NCBI GenBank assembly: GCA_947095535.1
Contig: OX352772.1
Coordinates: forward strand, 102,192,641-102,256,640
Source of the DNA: Poecilobothrus nobilitatus
Lineage: Eukaryota; Arthropoda; Insecta; Diptera; Dolichopodidae
Reading direction: 5' to 3'
Length of the DNA: 64,000 bases
Positions within the stretch are counted from its first letter, which is position 1. Each line of letters starts with the position of its first letter. Positions 33,430-44,485 of the stretch are shown here, piece by piece. Under the pieces are notes generated by a model that worked only from the letters and a program-made list of their open reading frames with translations, did no database searches and was not told where the DNA came from. A program made the position numbers and the translations under genes.

Positions 33430-34567
33430 TTAGTTCTTTTGTCTAAAGAAATAAGCCATCTTTGCAGTTTATATATTTACCTGAATATTTGGCGTGAAGC
33501 CTCGTCGAACTCTTTTTCAAATAGATAGGGCCGAAAATATTTTGTACCCCATACAATTCCTAAAAGTTCTTTCTCTATGGTTGAGTAATTTTTCTCGTGG
33601 TCATTCAAAGTTCTTGAAGCATAAGAGATTAGATGACCATCCTGAGTAAGGACTGCTCCAAGAGAAAAATTACTTGCGCCTGTTATTAACTTAAATCTTT
33701 TGTTAAAATCTGGATATTTTAGAATAGGGTGATTCGTTATAATGTTTTTGAGTTTTTCATAGGCTGTTATGTAATTTGGATCATTTAAATTTGTTTTCGC
33801 GTTCTTCTTAAGATAGCTTGTTATTGGATATCCTATTTTTGCATAATCCTTTATGAAGTTTCTGTAATATCCAGTCATTCCTAAAAATCTTTTAATTTGT
33901 TTAGCTGTTGTTGTTATATAAAATGCCGTCTATGTTAGGAATAGGAAATTTGTCACTGGTGGTGACAGCGTTTAACTTCCTATAGTCTCTAACGATACGC
34001 CATTTTTTCTTCCCTGACTTGTCTAATTTCTTTAGAACAATCCATAAAGGACTGTTGTAGGGAGAACTACTATGTTGAATAGTGTTTTGTTCCAACATTT
34101 CTTTAATTTGGTGTTCGCTTTCATACTCATGCACTCTTGGGTTTCGATATATTTTAGAATATATTGGGTTACTAGTTGTAGTAATAATTTCATGAGCGAT
34201 TTCGTGGGTAGAGGAGAGTTAATATCCCTCTTTAAAAAATAAATTGCTATATTGTCTTAGAATTTTTTGAAGTTGGCATTTTTCTTCACATCCAAGTGGT
34301 CAAAGTTTAATTGGTCAATATTAGTCTCAAGATGGTCTCAAAATTACAAATTTCGTTAATAATAAAATATTTATCTTCATTTTTATAGTAGATTCTAGAA
34401 TTGTTAATTTCAATATATTTATTTCCCAAATCAATTTTTGCTTTTAAAGGTGCTAAGAAATTTAAACCTATAATGGCGTCATAATTGCGTTTTGGAAGTT
34501 CCATTATTTTCGAAGATAAAGTTCCGTTTTTTTTAAATTCTTTGGCAATTGGAGTTATAATTTTTTT
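33430..34567 (-). pseudogene. Errantivirus E pol: end of protease region, RT fingers, RNase H start
   Basis: Minus-strand pieces: YDAIIGLNFLAPLKAKIDLG (34504-34307, flap side of the protease domain); RT fingers with HEYESEHQIKEMLEQ, SSPYNSPLWIVLKKLDKSG and RDYRKLNAV (34134-33901). Then a jump directly to TGYYRNFIKDYAKIG and the RNase H start (33878-33477). The RT palm with YMDD, about 130 residues, has been deleted at 33885-33905. The first RNase H Asp motif reads LITGAS, Asp to Gly. The frame ends in unrelated sequence near 33480, next to the LINE B 5' end. Confidence 0.85.
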
Positions 34568-35747
34568 CTAACGGGTCTAGAAATTAGGTTAAAAGATAAC
34601 TCACAGCTACAGAGTTTACTAAACGACGAAGTAGTGAAAATGCTTTTCCAAGAAAGAGATGAGGTGAGAATACAAGTAAAAACCATTAAAAATTATTATA
34701 ATAAGTCCCACGAGTTTATTTTTCCCATATACGTTAAATGAATTTGTCAACGCAGTGGAGAACGTGGGAGTGTTATGTGGAAAGAACACATCTCTATTAC
34801 AATACGGTTTGCAGATTGTTTTTAAAGAAAAAATACAAGCAGAAGCGAAGAAATGTATTCAACGCTTTGGTGAAAATTTGACCTGGGACGCTGTTAAGAA
34901 CGAGTTGAAAGCAGAATTCCGGCCCAGACAAAATTATAAGCGGTTTATGGATGAATGCAGAAATCTTAGGGTGAGTAATTTAAAAGAATTATTTAATAAA
35001 ATAAGAAGTATTAACAATCAATTAAATGAGCTATATGAATATGAACAAAATAAACCAGAGAATTACAAACCCAGTTATAATGATCAAAGCCTTGTAGATT
35101 TAATTAAAGATATGTTAACTGGTAGTTATCGCGTTGATATAAAAAATATTATGTCTTTAAATCATATATTTAATGTTTTTGATAAATTATATTTGTTAGA
35201 TGAAAGTGATGTGATTCATTACAGTTATAGAAAAAATTTCGCAAATAAGAGTAATAATAATAAGAATTTTAATTCAAATAAATTCACAAATAAGTCAAAT
35301 TATAGAAAAGATAATAAATTTGATTTTCAAAATTTTAATAAGAATTATGATCAAGTATAGGTTATAAAAATAATTTTGAAAAACAAAATTTTAATTTCAA
35401 TAAGCAATATCAAAGTCAAAATTCTAAACAATTTCCTTACCAATCTAGTGGCAATAAAATTATAGACCGTTCAATGAGAACTTCTGTTTCCATACCGAGA
35501 CAGGACTATAACCGTTCAAATAATTATATAGAACCAATGGAATTAGCCATTGATAATGTAGAAGTAAATGATGTAAATTTTACAAAAGCCTTGGGTAAAG
35601 AACTCCCGATAATTAGCTTGACCATAGAAGACCAAAAAATTAACTGTTTAACCGATACTGGTTCTCAAAATAGTATAATCAAACCAAATATTTTAAATAA
35701 CTATGTGAGTTATCTTTTAACCTCATTTCTAGACCCGTTAGAATTTT
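34568..35747. repeat. 38-bp inverted repeat bounding an inverted gag-protease block
   Basis: CTAACGGGTCTAGAAATTAGG and onward (34568-34606) is mirrored by GTGAGTTATCTTTTAACCTC and onward to 35747, with one mismatch. Both arms belong to the same protease-coding sequence, so one arm is a duplication made when the block between them was flipped. Confidence 0.82.
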
Positions 35748-35748
35748 A
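34607..35748 (+). pseudogene. Errantivirus E gag (middle and end) and protease start, inverted block
   Basis: Plus-strand coding relative to a minus-strand element. Gag from about 34725 (YTLNEFVNAVENVGVL, then KKCIQRFGENLTWDAVKNEL) through 35360, rich in Asn, Lys and Phe at the end and without a zinc knuckle. After a frame break, 35474-35748 gives MELAIDNVEVNDVNF and the protease active-site motif LTDTGSQNSIIKP. The gag start that should precede it, ending TFTGNNDY, is on the minus strand at 57338. The block therefore belongs to errantivirus E but was inverted; see the flanking repeat. Stops separate the pieces. Confidence 0.78.
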
Positions 35749-36400
35749 AGGGGTGAAAATTTAGTGCTTCTGGGAGGTGTAGAGTTAATTGTTTGCTGAA
35801 CAACGTCGACATGTTTATACCAGTTTGTTGGATTCTGATTTCTAAGCTTTGACAACATAGGAATAATTATTTTGTGTATTCTCTCAACATGTCCATTTCC
35901 GCGCGGTACTCCTGTTGCTATCAGTGAGTGCTCTATCCCTTGTGATGCGCAATGTTCCTTAAAATTATTTGATGTAAAAGCTGTGCCTCTATCGGATACA
36001 ATTCGCTTTGGGTTTCCAAAGACTTGCTTTTGTAATATTTTAAGACAGCTTCTGACCCGACGTCCTTAGTGGGATATAACCAGACGAATTTTGAAAACGC
36101 ATCTATTACAACTAGAATGTAGTTATAAGTTTTCTTCGTCTGCTCCAAGGAGCCAACATGGTCTATGTGGTATGTTCCCAAAGGTTGATCTTCTTTGTTG
36201 ATGGGACAAAGAAATCCTTCTTTTCTTCCTTACTTTTCATTAGAGATTATACATTCTACACAGCCTCTAATGATGTTACTTATCTTATTGTGTGATTGTG
36301 GGATTTAGAAATATTTCTCTAAATAATCTTGGGTTTTTTTGATCGAAAAGTGACCTCGTTGATGTGCCATTTTAATAATTTAATTTTCCCTTAAAGAGGG
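35749..36400 (-). pseudogene. Element D integrase, truncated
   Basis: Minus-strand pieces: start YHIDHVGSLEQTKK near 36160 (first core Asp); DAFSKFVWLYPTKDVGSE; after a frame change near 36060, RIVSDRGTAF near 35990 (second Asp); GVPRGNGHVERIHKIIIPM near 35870-35915 (core Glu); then NSTPPRSTKFSP before the sequence breaks off at 35749. All three acidic residues remain, but the frame is broken and the C-terminal DNA-binding part is lost. Confidence 0.8.
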
Positions 36401-37650
36401 GACGACAATTAATTCATTGTTTGGATCCTTGTACAAGATTCCACGTTTTTCGTAAAAATCCTCATATCTCGAGTTTTTTAATATTTTATGTACTGCTTTA
36501 ATCCAATTATCTTCCATTTGAGCTTGCTTTAGTCGATGTTTTAGAGAATCTTCGACTAAGAAACAAGAGAGTCTACTCAACGCATCAACGTGCCTCATTT
36601 TAGTACCAGATCTATGTTCTATTTGATAGTCGAAGTCTTGGAGGAACATCGCCCTCCTGGATACTCTTAATGGTACATCTTTCTTCTTCAATGTCATTGT
36701 AAACGGTTACAATCAGTAACAATTTTAAACTTAATGCCCATTACATACGTTTCCCACTTTTTTAGAGCTTCGATGACTGCCAACACTTCTAGTTCATAAG
36801 AGTGGTACTCTTCAGCCGGCTTTGTCTTCCGACTCATAAATTGAATAAAGAATAAGAAATCTTTGTTTTGCTTTATGATTTTTTGGCAAGGGAAAATCTG
36901 TTACAGCCTTTGTGTTTAGTTCAGACGGTTTGATAAATCCATTTTCAATGTTATACCCTAGAGTTTTTAGGGGTATAACATTGTTCTTAAAAACTGGCAC
37001 TTAGTCCATTTGATTCGTAAGTTGTAATCAGCTGCTAGTCTTAATACATTTTGAAGTTTTTGAATGCCTTCATTTTCGTTTTTAGACGGGATTATGATGT
37101 CATCCATGTATATGACGACAGTTCCGTCATTAATTAGATCCTTGAAAATTGCCGAAATAAATCGGCAGAATACCGCGGGTGAGTTTGATATTCCGAAGGG
37201 TACATATAGAAATTCATACTGTCCATTCTGAGTGACAAATGAAGTGTATTTTCTAGAAGCTGATTTGACTGGAACGTGGAAGAAACCATTTTTCAGGTCG
37301 ATTGTGGTAAAGATTCTAGCACCCTGTAGTTTCTCAATTGCATCATCTATTAACATCATTGGAAAGTTATCTCTTATGATTTTTTCATTTAGTTTTCGGA
37401 AGTCACAACAGAGTCTTTTGGTACCATCTTTTTTGCTAACTAAAACTGTAGGCGACGCGTATTCTGAAATGCTTGGGGTTATTATTTTTTCACATAACCA
37501 TTCTGAAACTTGTCGGTTGATTTCAGTTTGGTCTGCATGTGATATCCTTCTTGGGCTTTCATAAACAGGAATGTCGTCTACTAATAATATTTTCATTTCG
37601 ATCGGACACTTTTTATTATTTAATGGTACGTATTCATTTACCATTTTCAT
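36380..37650 (-). pseudogene. Element D reverse transcriptase and RNase H
   Basis: RT is open from 37650 to 36967: SISEYASPTVLVSKKDGTKR, then FRKLNEKIIRDNFP, then FTTIDLKNGFFHVPV, then the catalytic box VIYMDDIIIPS near 37100-37130, then RIKWTKCQFL. The thumb and RNase H follow in broken frames: 37000-36812, then VTDCN near 36715, then RVSRRAMFLQDFDYQIEH and the RNase H end HVDALSRL at 36697-36570. The linker to integrase is open to 36380. Active-site residues of RT look intact, but at least three frame changes and stops disable it. Confidence 0.85.
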
Positions 37651-38013
37651 TACTTTATTAGATAGATTAGATTCGTTAAACTTAACTCTAATTCTTTCTT
37701 TACTTTCATTCCCTCGAAGTGCAAATACAAAATCCCGAATTCATTTAAGAACGGGTTGTCGAATTCGGATATTGGTTTTGTAACCCTTAGGCTACAGTTT
37801 TCAGCTATATTAGTATTTTCTGTTACTTCCTTATCCCTCTCTTAATCGAATAACTGTTTCCTTATAAATTCAGCTCCGTTTTCCCTAAATACAATGTCTA
37901 CCTTTGCTAATATATCACTCCCGATTATAGCTTCAAAACTCATATCCTCATTTTTTACAACATGAAACTTTATGTCTAACGTCAACCCGTCTATCAAAAT
38001 TTTAGAAATAAAA

Positions 38014-39233
38014 CTATAGAACTAAACCAATCGTATTTAGTTTTCCTTTACCTATTCCGACCACAATACTTTTTTCGTTTTCCAAATTTATCGTACCTCC
38101 TTTGAGCATTGTATCGTATCTCATGAGACAAAGATCACAGTCGGTGTCTACTAAGGGTGAAAATTCGCAGGTACTCCATTGAACCTTCTTAAAAATTAGT
38201 TTATTTTTGAGGATATCTTCCGGCCCACAGCGATTAATTTCCACAGCATTCTTTGTGTTACTTCTTTCTAATTTCACTTTTCTATCGGCCCTTTGGGGCT
38301 TCGATTTACATTTGACTGAACAGTGGCCTTCTTCATTACATCTATAGCATCTAATTAATTGAACTCGACAATCCCTAGCTAAATTTGACTCTTCTCCACA
38401 TATGAAGCATTTTCTCGGACTGCTAACTCTAAAGTTAGGTTGACTTGTAGAGGGACGAGGTGTCTGCGATATATGAGAGTGTCGAAGGTATGTTGGGGAG
38501 GAGGGACTCCCTCTATTTAATGCTTGAAAAGGACGTTTCACTTTCTCATAAATTTTAATTTGGTCTTTTAATTCCTTTATGGAGTTAGCTTGATATAAAT
38601 TCATTTTATTAAACCTGGAATCTGGTATACCTTCTATGAAATAATCTTTAACACTTTGTTCGAGCAATACATTTGTTTAACAATAAGTGTTCGAGCAGAG
38701 TGTTATTCGGGTTTTTACGGAAAGTTCTGAGTGCTTTGTGAAATTCAGAGGCGGATAGAGTTATGCCGAACTCAAGGATAAGCGCTTTTTTCAATGATTT
38801 CCAATTGTTAATATTCCTTAGACTTTTGACAAATAATTTCGCCGACCCTCTTAATACCTGTTTGGCGTACACGAATTTTTGAAGACTGTTCCAACCTGCT
38901 ATAATGGAGCTTTCCTCAAATTCTGAAATCCAGATATGAACGTCAGGTGATTCTGAACCACTATAATATGAAAAATTATCTTCCATATATTTTAAAGTAA
39001 AATTCATTTGCCTTTCGAGTAGGATTTTGGAGAACCTCGGTCTTATGTTCACTATCGCTTGAACTGTCAGGGCTCTCACTGTTTTCATCGTCATTTTCAC
39101 TATTCCCACGATCGCTTTTCGCAGGCATTACTAGACTATAATGCTCAAGAAGTCTTTGTCTGAATTCGAATTTTCGTCCGACCGTATTCAAGTTTAAGTT
39201 TCTGAGTGCGTTTCTTAATTCTTCTACTTTCAT
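38014..39233 (-). pseudogene. Element D Gag and protease start
   Basis: ATG at 39233: MKVEELRNALRNLNLNTVGR and KFEFRQRLLEHY form a SAP-like helix-extended-helix motif in the first 35 residues, followed by an acidic Ser-rich linker. The capsid part lies in a second frame, 39109-38650 (WNSLQKFVYAKQVLRGSAKL, then LRTFRKNPNNTLLEHLL). A third frame, 38667-38014, carries two zinc knuckles (CFICGEESNLARDC and CYRCNEEGHCSVKC) and a protease start in which the active site reads LVDTDCD rather than DTG. Two frame changes and this active-site change make it dead. Confidence 0.8.
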
Positions 39234-40096
39234 AGTCAGAATAGTTTGGACATCGATTTTTATGACGGGCTTTAACGTTACGTGTCAAGAAGTATATTCA
39301 ATAGTGAGATTAAAAGAGAATAAATTGTTTTGTAAAAATTGTATATTATAATAAAATTTAACTATATTTCTTTCTTCTTCAGAAATTTATTTTTGAAAAT
39401 GTATATACAACGTAGACTATAAGTACTAGTATCGATTTGATTATATTAAGTTAGACCAATTAAATAAAATTTAGAATATTTATTTTATTAAAATTTAAAA
39501 TTTAAAAATTATTTTATTAAAATTTTATTTTATCAAAATTATATTAAAATTTAGTAATTTTATTTAAAAAAAAAATTTTTATTTTATTTTAAAAACACAA
39601 TTTTTAATTTAAATTATATTGATACCGAATTTAATGATTTAATTTATCAATATAATTGCAACTCAAAACAACACGATATAATGTGTCATGTAACAAATTT
39701 CTATCATAATTTTAATTTAACTTATATTAATACTAAATTTAATGATTTATTTTATGTAAAGTTTTTTATAATACTAATTAAACATAATATTAATAACTTA
39801 AAATAATGTGATATGTATGTACTGCACATATCTGTAACACATCAAAACTGTTTCAAAACGGTTTCAAACTGGTTTAAAATTTTTTTTTTTTAATTAAGTA
39901 GAATTCTATTTTGTGATTTAATGTTTTTAACCTTTTTTCTTTAAAATATATAATTTTATTTTATTTATATTTCTAAAATATGCAAAAATAAAAATTGTTT
40001 AAAGTTTTTGCTTTTAAAATTTTTTTTTTATATATTTTTTAATTGTTAGTTTAGGATCAATACTCCCTCCCCATTCTCTAAAAGGGAATCTAGTTT
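39234..40096. other. AT-rich spacer between element D and the Polinton
   Basis: No coding sequence. It may contain the decayed leader or LTR of element D, but I found no partner copy in the window to prove it. Phrases such as TTTAATTTAACTTATATTAATACTAAATTTAATGA are repeated in altered form (39600 and 39710). Confidence 0.5.
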
Positions 40097-40400
40097 AAAT
40101 ACATTTTTGTGTCTTTTTGTAACAGGCAGTAATGAAAACAGAAGGAATTTTTTATAAAAAAAATTGCGTGCATTTTATTTTATTCATATTTAAATTTCAA
40201 CAAGCACAAAAAAAAAATAATTATAGGTATGTTTAATAATACGTCATGTATTGATTGAAAAAGAAAAAGATTTTTTTTTAAAATATAACTTGTTTGTCAA
40301 GTATTGTTTGTCAATAATTACTACAAATTTTGAAGTTAAATGCAAAATATCTTTTTTGTTTTTTTTTTAATTTTGATAATGAAAAAATTCGAATGACGTA
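40097..40400 (+). repeat. Left terminal inverted repeat of the Polinton
   Basis: AAATACATTTTTGTGTCTTT starts a stretch matched in reverse at the right end. TAACAGGCAGTA, GAAAACAGAAGG, TTGCGTGCATTTTATTTTAT and TTCAACAAGCAC are shared. Inward the match becomes patchy because the right copy has extra duplicated segments. Confidence 0.82.
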
Positions 40401-40851
40401 TCATATTAAATTTAACAAAGTATTGAAGTTCCCCAAATTTAAGTAAAATGCAAAATACAATTTTTTTTTTTATTTTTTTACTTTTACTTTTAAAATGAGT
40501 GACCGATGCAAATAATTAAAACCTATTAGCCTAAACGAAAACAAAAGAAAATAACTAATAAAACAAATTGAATAAATATTTTTTAAAAACTAAAAAAAAA
40601 TGTTAATAAAATGAACTTAAAATGAAACAAGTTTTTTATGAACACTTAATAATATTTTTTATTTATTGGAATAATTTTTTAACAAATTTCTCCTACTTTA
40701 TATATTTTTTTTAAGTCTGCCGTTCAAATGTGTTTGAATTACAACTAATAGTATAATAGTATACAGTGATGTTTGTTCATTTAAAATACTACATATCTTT
40801 ACTTTCAAAATAATAGGTACTTTAAAAAACAGCCTTGAAAAGTTACATTTT

Positions 40852-41313
40852 TTATCTCTGCATTGGAATGTAAATTTCTTCTTGTAACTTTACCACTTGC
40901 TTTTTTTCACAAAGGTTAATGTACCAGTTAACATATTCTTTTACACATTGTTCCGCAGTTTTGTGGTATATAGTTACCGCATGAAGAAAATCAATTATGT
41001 CGTTGAATACCTCAGCTTCCTCTTTGTTAATACTTAGACATTGACCTACAGTAGATCGTAAACTAACTTGCAAACATAGTTTTCTGTTCTTAATTGCTTG
41101 TTTACACAATAATTTATTGTACAGATTATAGAATTTATTCCATTCATTATATGTTAAAGAAAGTGATTTTTTTCCAACACGATGAAATATCACTGTAGGT
41201 TCAAATGAATTTTCATCGAAACCAACTGAAATTTTTAGAGTGTGACTTTTATTTAGAAAATATGTAAAACTCAATAATAAAGAAACTACGTTACTACGTT
41301 GTGCTTCCATCAT
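40852..41313 (-). CDS. Polinton protein of unknown function (153 aa)
   Basis: An intact 153-codon frame from the ATG at 41313, ending 34 bases short of a GAAAAGTTACATTTTTTATC tail, between the protease gene and the left inverted repeat. Residues 20-70 (TLKISVGFDENSFEPTVIFH, then LSLTYNEWNKFYNLY) look like a beta-rich domain; the second half is helical with scattered Cys. There is no membrane segment or signal peptide. I do not recognise the family. Its place in the capsid-gene block and its intact frame suggest a conserved Polinton gene; the ssDNA-binding PC4-like fold crossed my mind, without proof. Confidence 0.6.
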   Translation of the reverse strand: MMEAQRSNVVSLLLSFTYFLNKSHTLKISVGFDENSFEPTVIFHRVGKKSLSLTYNEWNKFYNLYNKLLCKQAIKNRKLCLQVSLRSTVGQCLSINKEEAEVFNDIIDFLHAVTIYHKTAEQCVKEYVNWYINLCEKKQVVKLQEEIYIPMQR

Positions 41314-41387
41314 TGTAAATCAACTAGTTCTTTAGTAGATTATTTAAAATGGATTTAGAATTAATTTATCGTTTTTTATATGATCCT

Positions 41388-41768
41388 CTAACTGAATTTA
41401 TCCAAGAAATTTTTCATACTAAGACCGTTACATCTATACCATGAGTAAATGCAACAATATTGTCCGCAAACATCTGAAAAATTGCTTTGTAATTGTTTGT
41501 TATTATAAATAACACATTTATGTTCTAAAATTTTTAAAATTTCAACTTTACATGGTTTTCTACCATAAGAATCAAAATATTCTGCACAACCATTTATAGG
41601 TATATAGATCGCTAACCAATGAATTCCTGGATCTTTTGCTTTATCAGTATTTACAATAAAAAAATTTTCCGTTATTAAAGGTATTTTATCTAACACAAAA
41701 ACCTCTTTAAAAAATTTATTGGTGATTCTATTACATTTTAAAATTTTCAATATATTTAATGAATTCAT
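41388..41768 (-). CDS. PRO: Polinton adenain-like cysteine protease
   Basis: 126 residues from the ATG at 41768, shorter than or near the family norm. The order of catalytic elements fits adenovirus/Ulp1-type proteases: GIHWLAIYIP (His), then EYFDSYGRKP (Asp), then SDVCGQYCCIYSWYRC (Cys) near residues 100-115. By family role it matures capsid proteins during assembly. The frame is intact, so this may be one of the best-kept genes of the element. It lies upstream of the 153-aa gene and downstream of the major capsid gene, a usual Polinton arrangement. Confidence 0.87.
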   Translation of the reverse strand: MNSLNILKILKCNRITNKFFKEVFVLDKIPLITENFFIVNTDKAKDPGIHWLAIYIPINGCAEYFDSYGRKPCKVEILKILEHKCVIYNNKQLQSNFSDVCGQYCCIYSWYRCNGLSMKNFLDKFS

Positions 41769-41935
41769 TAACAGAAATCATAAATTACATATTTTAGTTG
41801 TTTCTTTAACGTAATTTTTTAAAATGTTGATTATTTTAATTCTTTTTTTTTTTTTGTCATCGTTGCAACAAAAGCTTGTGCATATGTGCTACATATATTA
41901 CAAAATAATAGGATGACATATTAAAAACTGTCTAT

Positions 41936-43231
41936 TTATAGATTTGTAAAAACGTTACAGTTTTTATCTATTTGTATATTGGCATCAAATTTGCCATAAA
42001 CAATTGCTGTAACTGTTGAAGGAAGACGTTTTGAAAGTTTTGTTTCAATTTTTATTGTCCCTTGATTGAGAAGATCTTGAGATACTTAAGACCCAGAAGC
42101 ATCTGGTGTTAAGTCAAATGTTAACATAAAAAATCCATTGTTAAACATACTTTTTGTTATTTGATGACCTTTATCGTTGTGATATATTCCAGTGCCGGAA
42201 AAAAGTGTATGGTATGCTCTTGTATTGCAGTTGTTTGCATCAGAAAAACTTGTTTAAATAGCTGTATTCGGAATCTGAACTCCATTAACGTACATTAAAA
42301 ATTGCGAAATATCAAAATGCTTAAAATTAAACAGGTTTTTGGATCTTTTACCCGAATAACCTGTATGTTCAATCATACAAAATATTATATATTTGGTAAT
42401 TGTCCAATAAAAACAATATCCAAGAGAATACTTTGAGTATTTTGAGAAATTGTAAATGTTTTTAGCTCAACCGTTTTGTAAAAATATGTAGCCGGAGTTT
42501 TTTCTAAAACAGCACTATGTGCTAATAATATGCTTGGATTTATAGTGACATGTCTCATTAATAGATTTGCTTCTAAAATTTTTAATTGAAACTCATCATT
42601 GTCATCTGAAAACATGTAAAAATCTGGTTTTTCAAGAGTTAAAAGGACTCTAACATCTACATTATTAATCAACAGAGTTGGTTGATTAAACATATCCACA
42701 TGTAATTTTCCCATAAGTTCTACTACGTTGCTATTAAAGAGATTTTAGCGTTCCTTAGAACCTTTATTTTAAGCGCTTCCTATATTTGGTTTATCTAAGT
42801 TCCAACCCTCACATTCTAAATGTGTTGTTGCTGCATCACTTCCATAATTCAATAAAGATTCTATGTATGCTCTATAATGATAATTACCTTCCGAACGAGT
42901 TATGTTTTTGCCATTTAGTTTACACTACACTGTTTTACTAAAGAATGTAAAACGTTGTTACTACGCCTGGTTGTGGTAGCTCTTTTCCATCAATCCTTTT
43001 GTCATTATTCCATAAATGTCCATCTTTTTTAATGATTTGAACTTTTAGTCTCAAGTATGCGGAAGATAAATCGCGATATGTGTCACCATGACCTAATGAA
43101 ACAAATTCAATGCTAGATGCATTATTTAGAGATGCAATAGGATTATAAGAAACTTCTTCGGATCGTAAAATACTAGATTGAATAGGTGGTACTCTAAAAA
43201 TATCTAGCTCTGATTTCATACACTCAGTCAT
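41936..43231 (-). pseudogene. Polinton major capsid protein (double jelly-roll), frameshifted
   Basis: Start at the ATG at 43231 (MTECMKSELDIFRVPP), then SIEFVSLGHGDTYRDLSSAY, a wording I know from Polinton major capsid proteins. The frame breaks near 42940, resumes at 42714-42385 (KLHVDMFNQPTLLINNVDVR, then NLLMRHVTINPSILLAHSAV, then FIGQLPN). It breaks again and ends with NLFNFKHFDISQFLMYVNGV (near 42300), YHTLFSGTGIYHNDKGHQIT and FDLTPDAS to a stop at 41936. About 300 bp around 42720-42940 no longer reads cleanly. Its product would form the hexon-like shell. Its ATG lies within a few bases of the stop of the preceding gene. Confidence 0.85.
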
Positions 43232-43232
43232 T

Positions 43233-43665
43233 TTAATCAAAAATATCTTTCACTTTTTTCTTACTTTTCCTGCTTTTAACTATAGGTCCTTTTGCGACAG
43301 AATAATTTAAATTTTTTTTAAAAAGTCGTTTTATAGCTTTTCTCTTTCTTATTCCAGAACCATACATTTCATTCAGTTTTTGAACAGCTTCTCGCCTTAC
43401 ATTTTTAATAATTTCTTTTCCCCGATCTTGAAAAACTTCTTTTACATTTCCTCCAGATGATAAATCAGAAAGTAAATTTATACCAGAATTAATTGCTTCT
43501 TTTTTAAATAAATTTGCTCCGGATACAATAATTGGTTTTAAATATCTAAAAAGACCTCCAAAGAAACTTTTCGACCCCTTTGATATGGTACGGTTCAAAG
43601 GAGCCGATGTCCTCAAAACCTTTTCTTGATTGAACTAAATAATATTTATAGTACATCCGTTCCAT
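43233..43665 (-). pseudogene. Polinton small basic virion-type protein
   Basis: An N-terminal piece from the ATG at 43665 (MERMYYKYYLVQSRKGFEDI) shifts frame near 43610 into the open stretch to 43233. That stretch contains FFGGLFRYLKPIIVSGANLF and SGINLLSDLSSGGNVKEVF, and ends very Lys/Arg-rich (SRKSKKKVKDIFD). Small, basic, Gly-rich proteins with this hydrophobic start occupy the same slot beside the capsid genes in other Polintons; a pVI- or pX-like internal virion role is often suspected but not shown here. One frameshift is seen, possibly the only lesion. Confidence 0.65.
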
Positions 43666-43696
43666 GCTGAATAATATAATCTTATTAATGTATAGT

Positions 43697-44480
43697 TTAT
43701 TTATATACTTTTTTCAAATGCAATAGAATTTTTGTAGGAACTCTACTATCTGAGAATGTTATTTTATAGCCATATTTATCACATAAAAGTACGGAAATAC
43801 CATCAAAAGATTTTTTTACATCGTAATACTGAATATTTTTAAACTCTTTGACCGTATCATTCAAAGAATTTGATATATTAACTATTCTTAGACACCTTAC
43901 TTCTTTACCACCAATATTTTGGGGTTCAATTATATCAGTATATATAAAAAAAATGTCAGGTTTAGCAATTAGAAATAATGATAAACTTTCAAAATATTTA
44001 CTATAAGCTTCAATCATACGAGTTTTATACTTTTTAAATTCTTTTATTTGGTTGAACGTAATTTGTATCATCATTTATAAAATTAAAAATTTCCCACATT
44101 AAGTGCCGTTCTACCTATTTTCTGGAATTCCCCAACAAGGGTTTTAAATTTAGAAATAATGTTGGTAATAAGATAACTTTCCAATCACATATCGTTTGCT
44201 CTTTATTGTATGGAATGTATGAAGTTTCTACAATTGAATTTGTTTTTCTACCTTTAATAAATATTTTAGTACTTTGTTCCCATTTCTCTCCATATACATT
44301 TGGAATAAAGTCATTTATTCCAATCCAGACATCATATTCATATTTCGGAAGCACCAACTTGCCAATTAGAATTGCACATATGTTGATTCATTTTATTAGT
44401 GAAACTGGACAACGTATTTTCAGGGTAATAATTCATAGATGAATCACTAAGTAAAGTAACATAAAAATCATCATTTAATT
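43697..44480 (-). pseudogene. Polinton minor capsid (penton-type, single jelly-roll), frameshifted
   Basis: Reading leftwards from about 44480: DDFYVTLLSDSSMNYYPENT, then FTNKMNQHMCNSNWQVGASE near 44375-44420, the typical opening of the Polinton minor capsid protein. After a frame change it continues 44357-44115 (YDVWIGINDFIPNVYGEKW). The last part is open 44074-43697 (DIFFIYTDIIEPQNIGGKEV, then CLRIVNIS), ending in a Lys-rich tail. Two frame changes near 44355 and 44100 break it. The start overlaps the end of the ATPase frame (AAATGATGATTTT). It would form the fivefold vertices of the particle. Confidence 0.82.
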
Positions 44481-44485
44481 GATTT

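Larger units (their letters stand above)
35749..39233 (-). mobile_element. Gypsy-type element D with zinc-knuckle Gag, internal region only
   Basis: A second kind of Ty3/gypsy element on the minus strand, in order Gag (SAP-like N-terminus, capsid, two CCHC knuckles), protease, RT, RNase H, integrase. It is distinct from the errantiviruses here, which lack knuckles. The integrase end and 3' LTR are absent: the element stops at the join with the inverted gag block at 35748. No 5' LTR or primer site could be identified beyond 39233. Frame breaks occur throughout. Confidence 0.82.
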
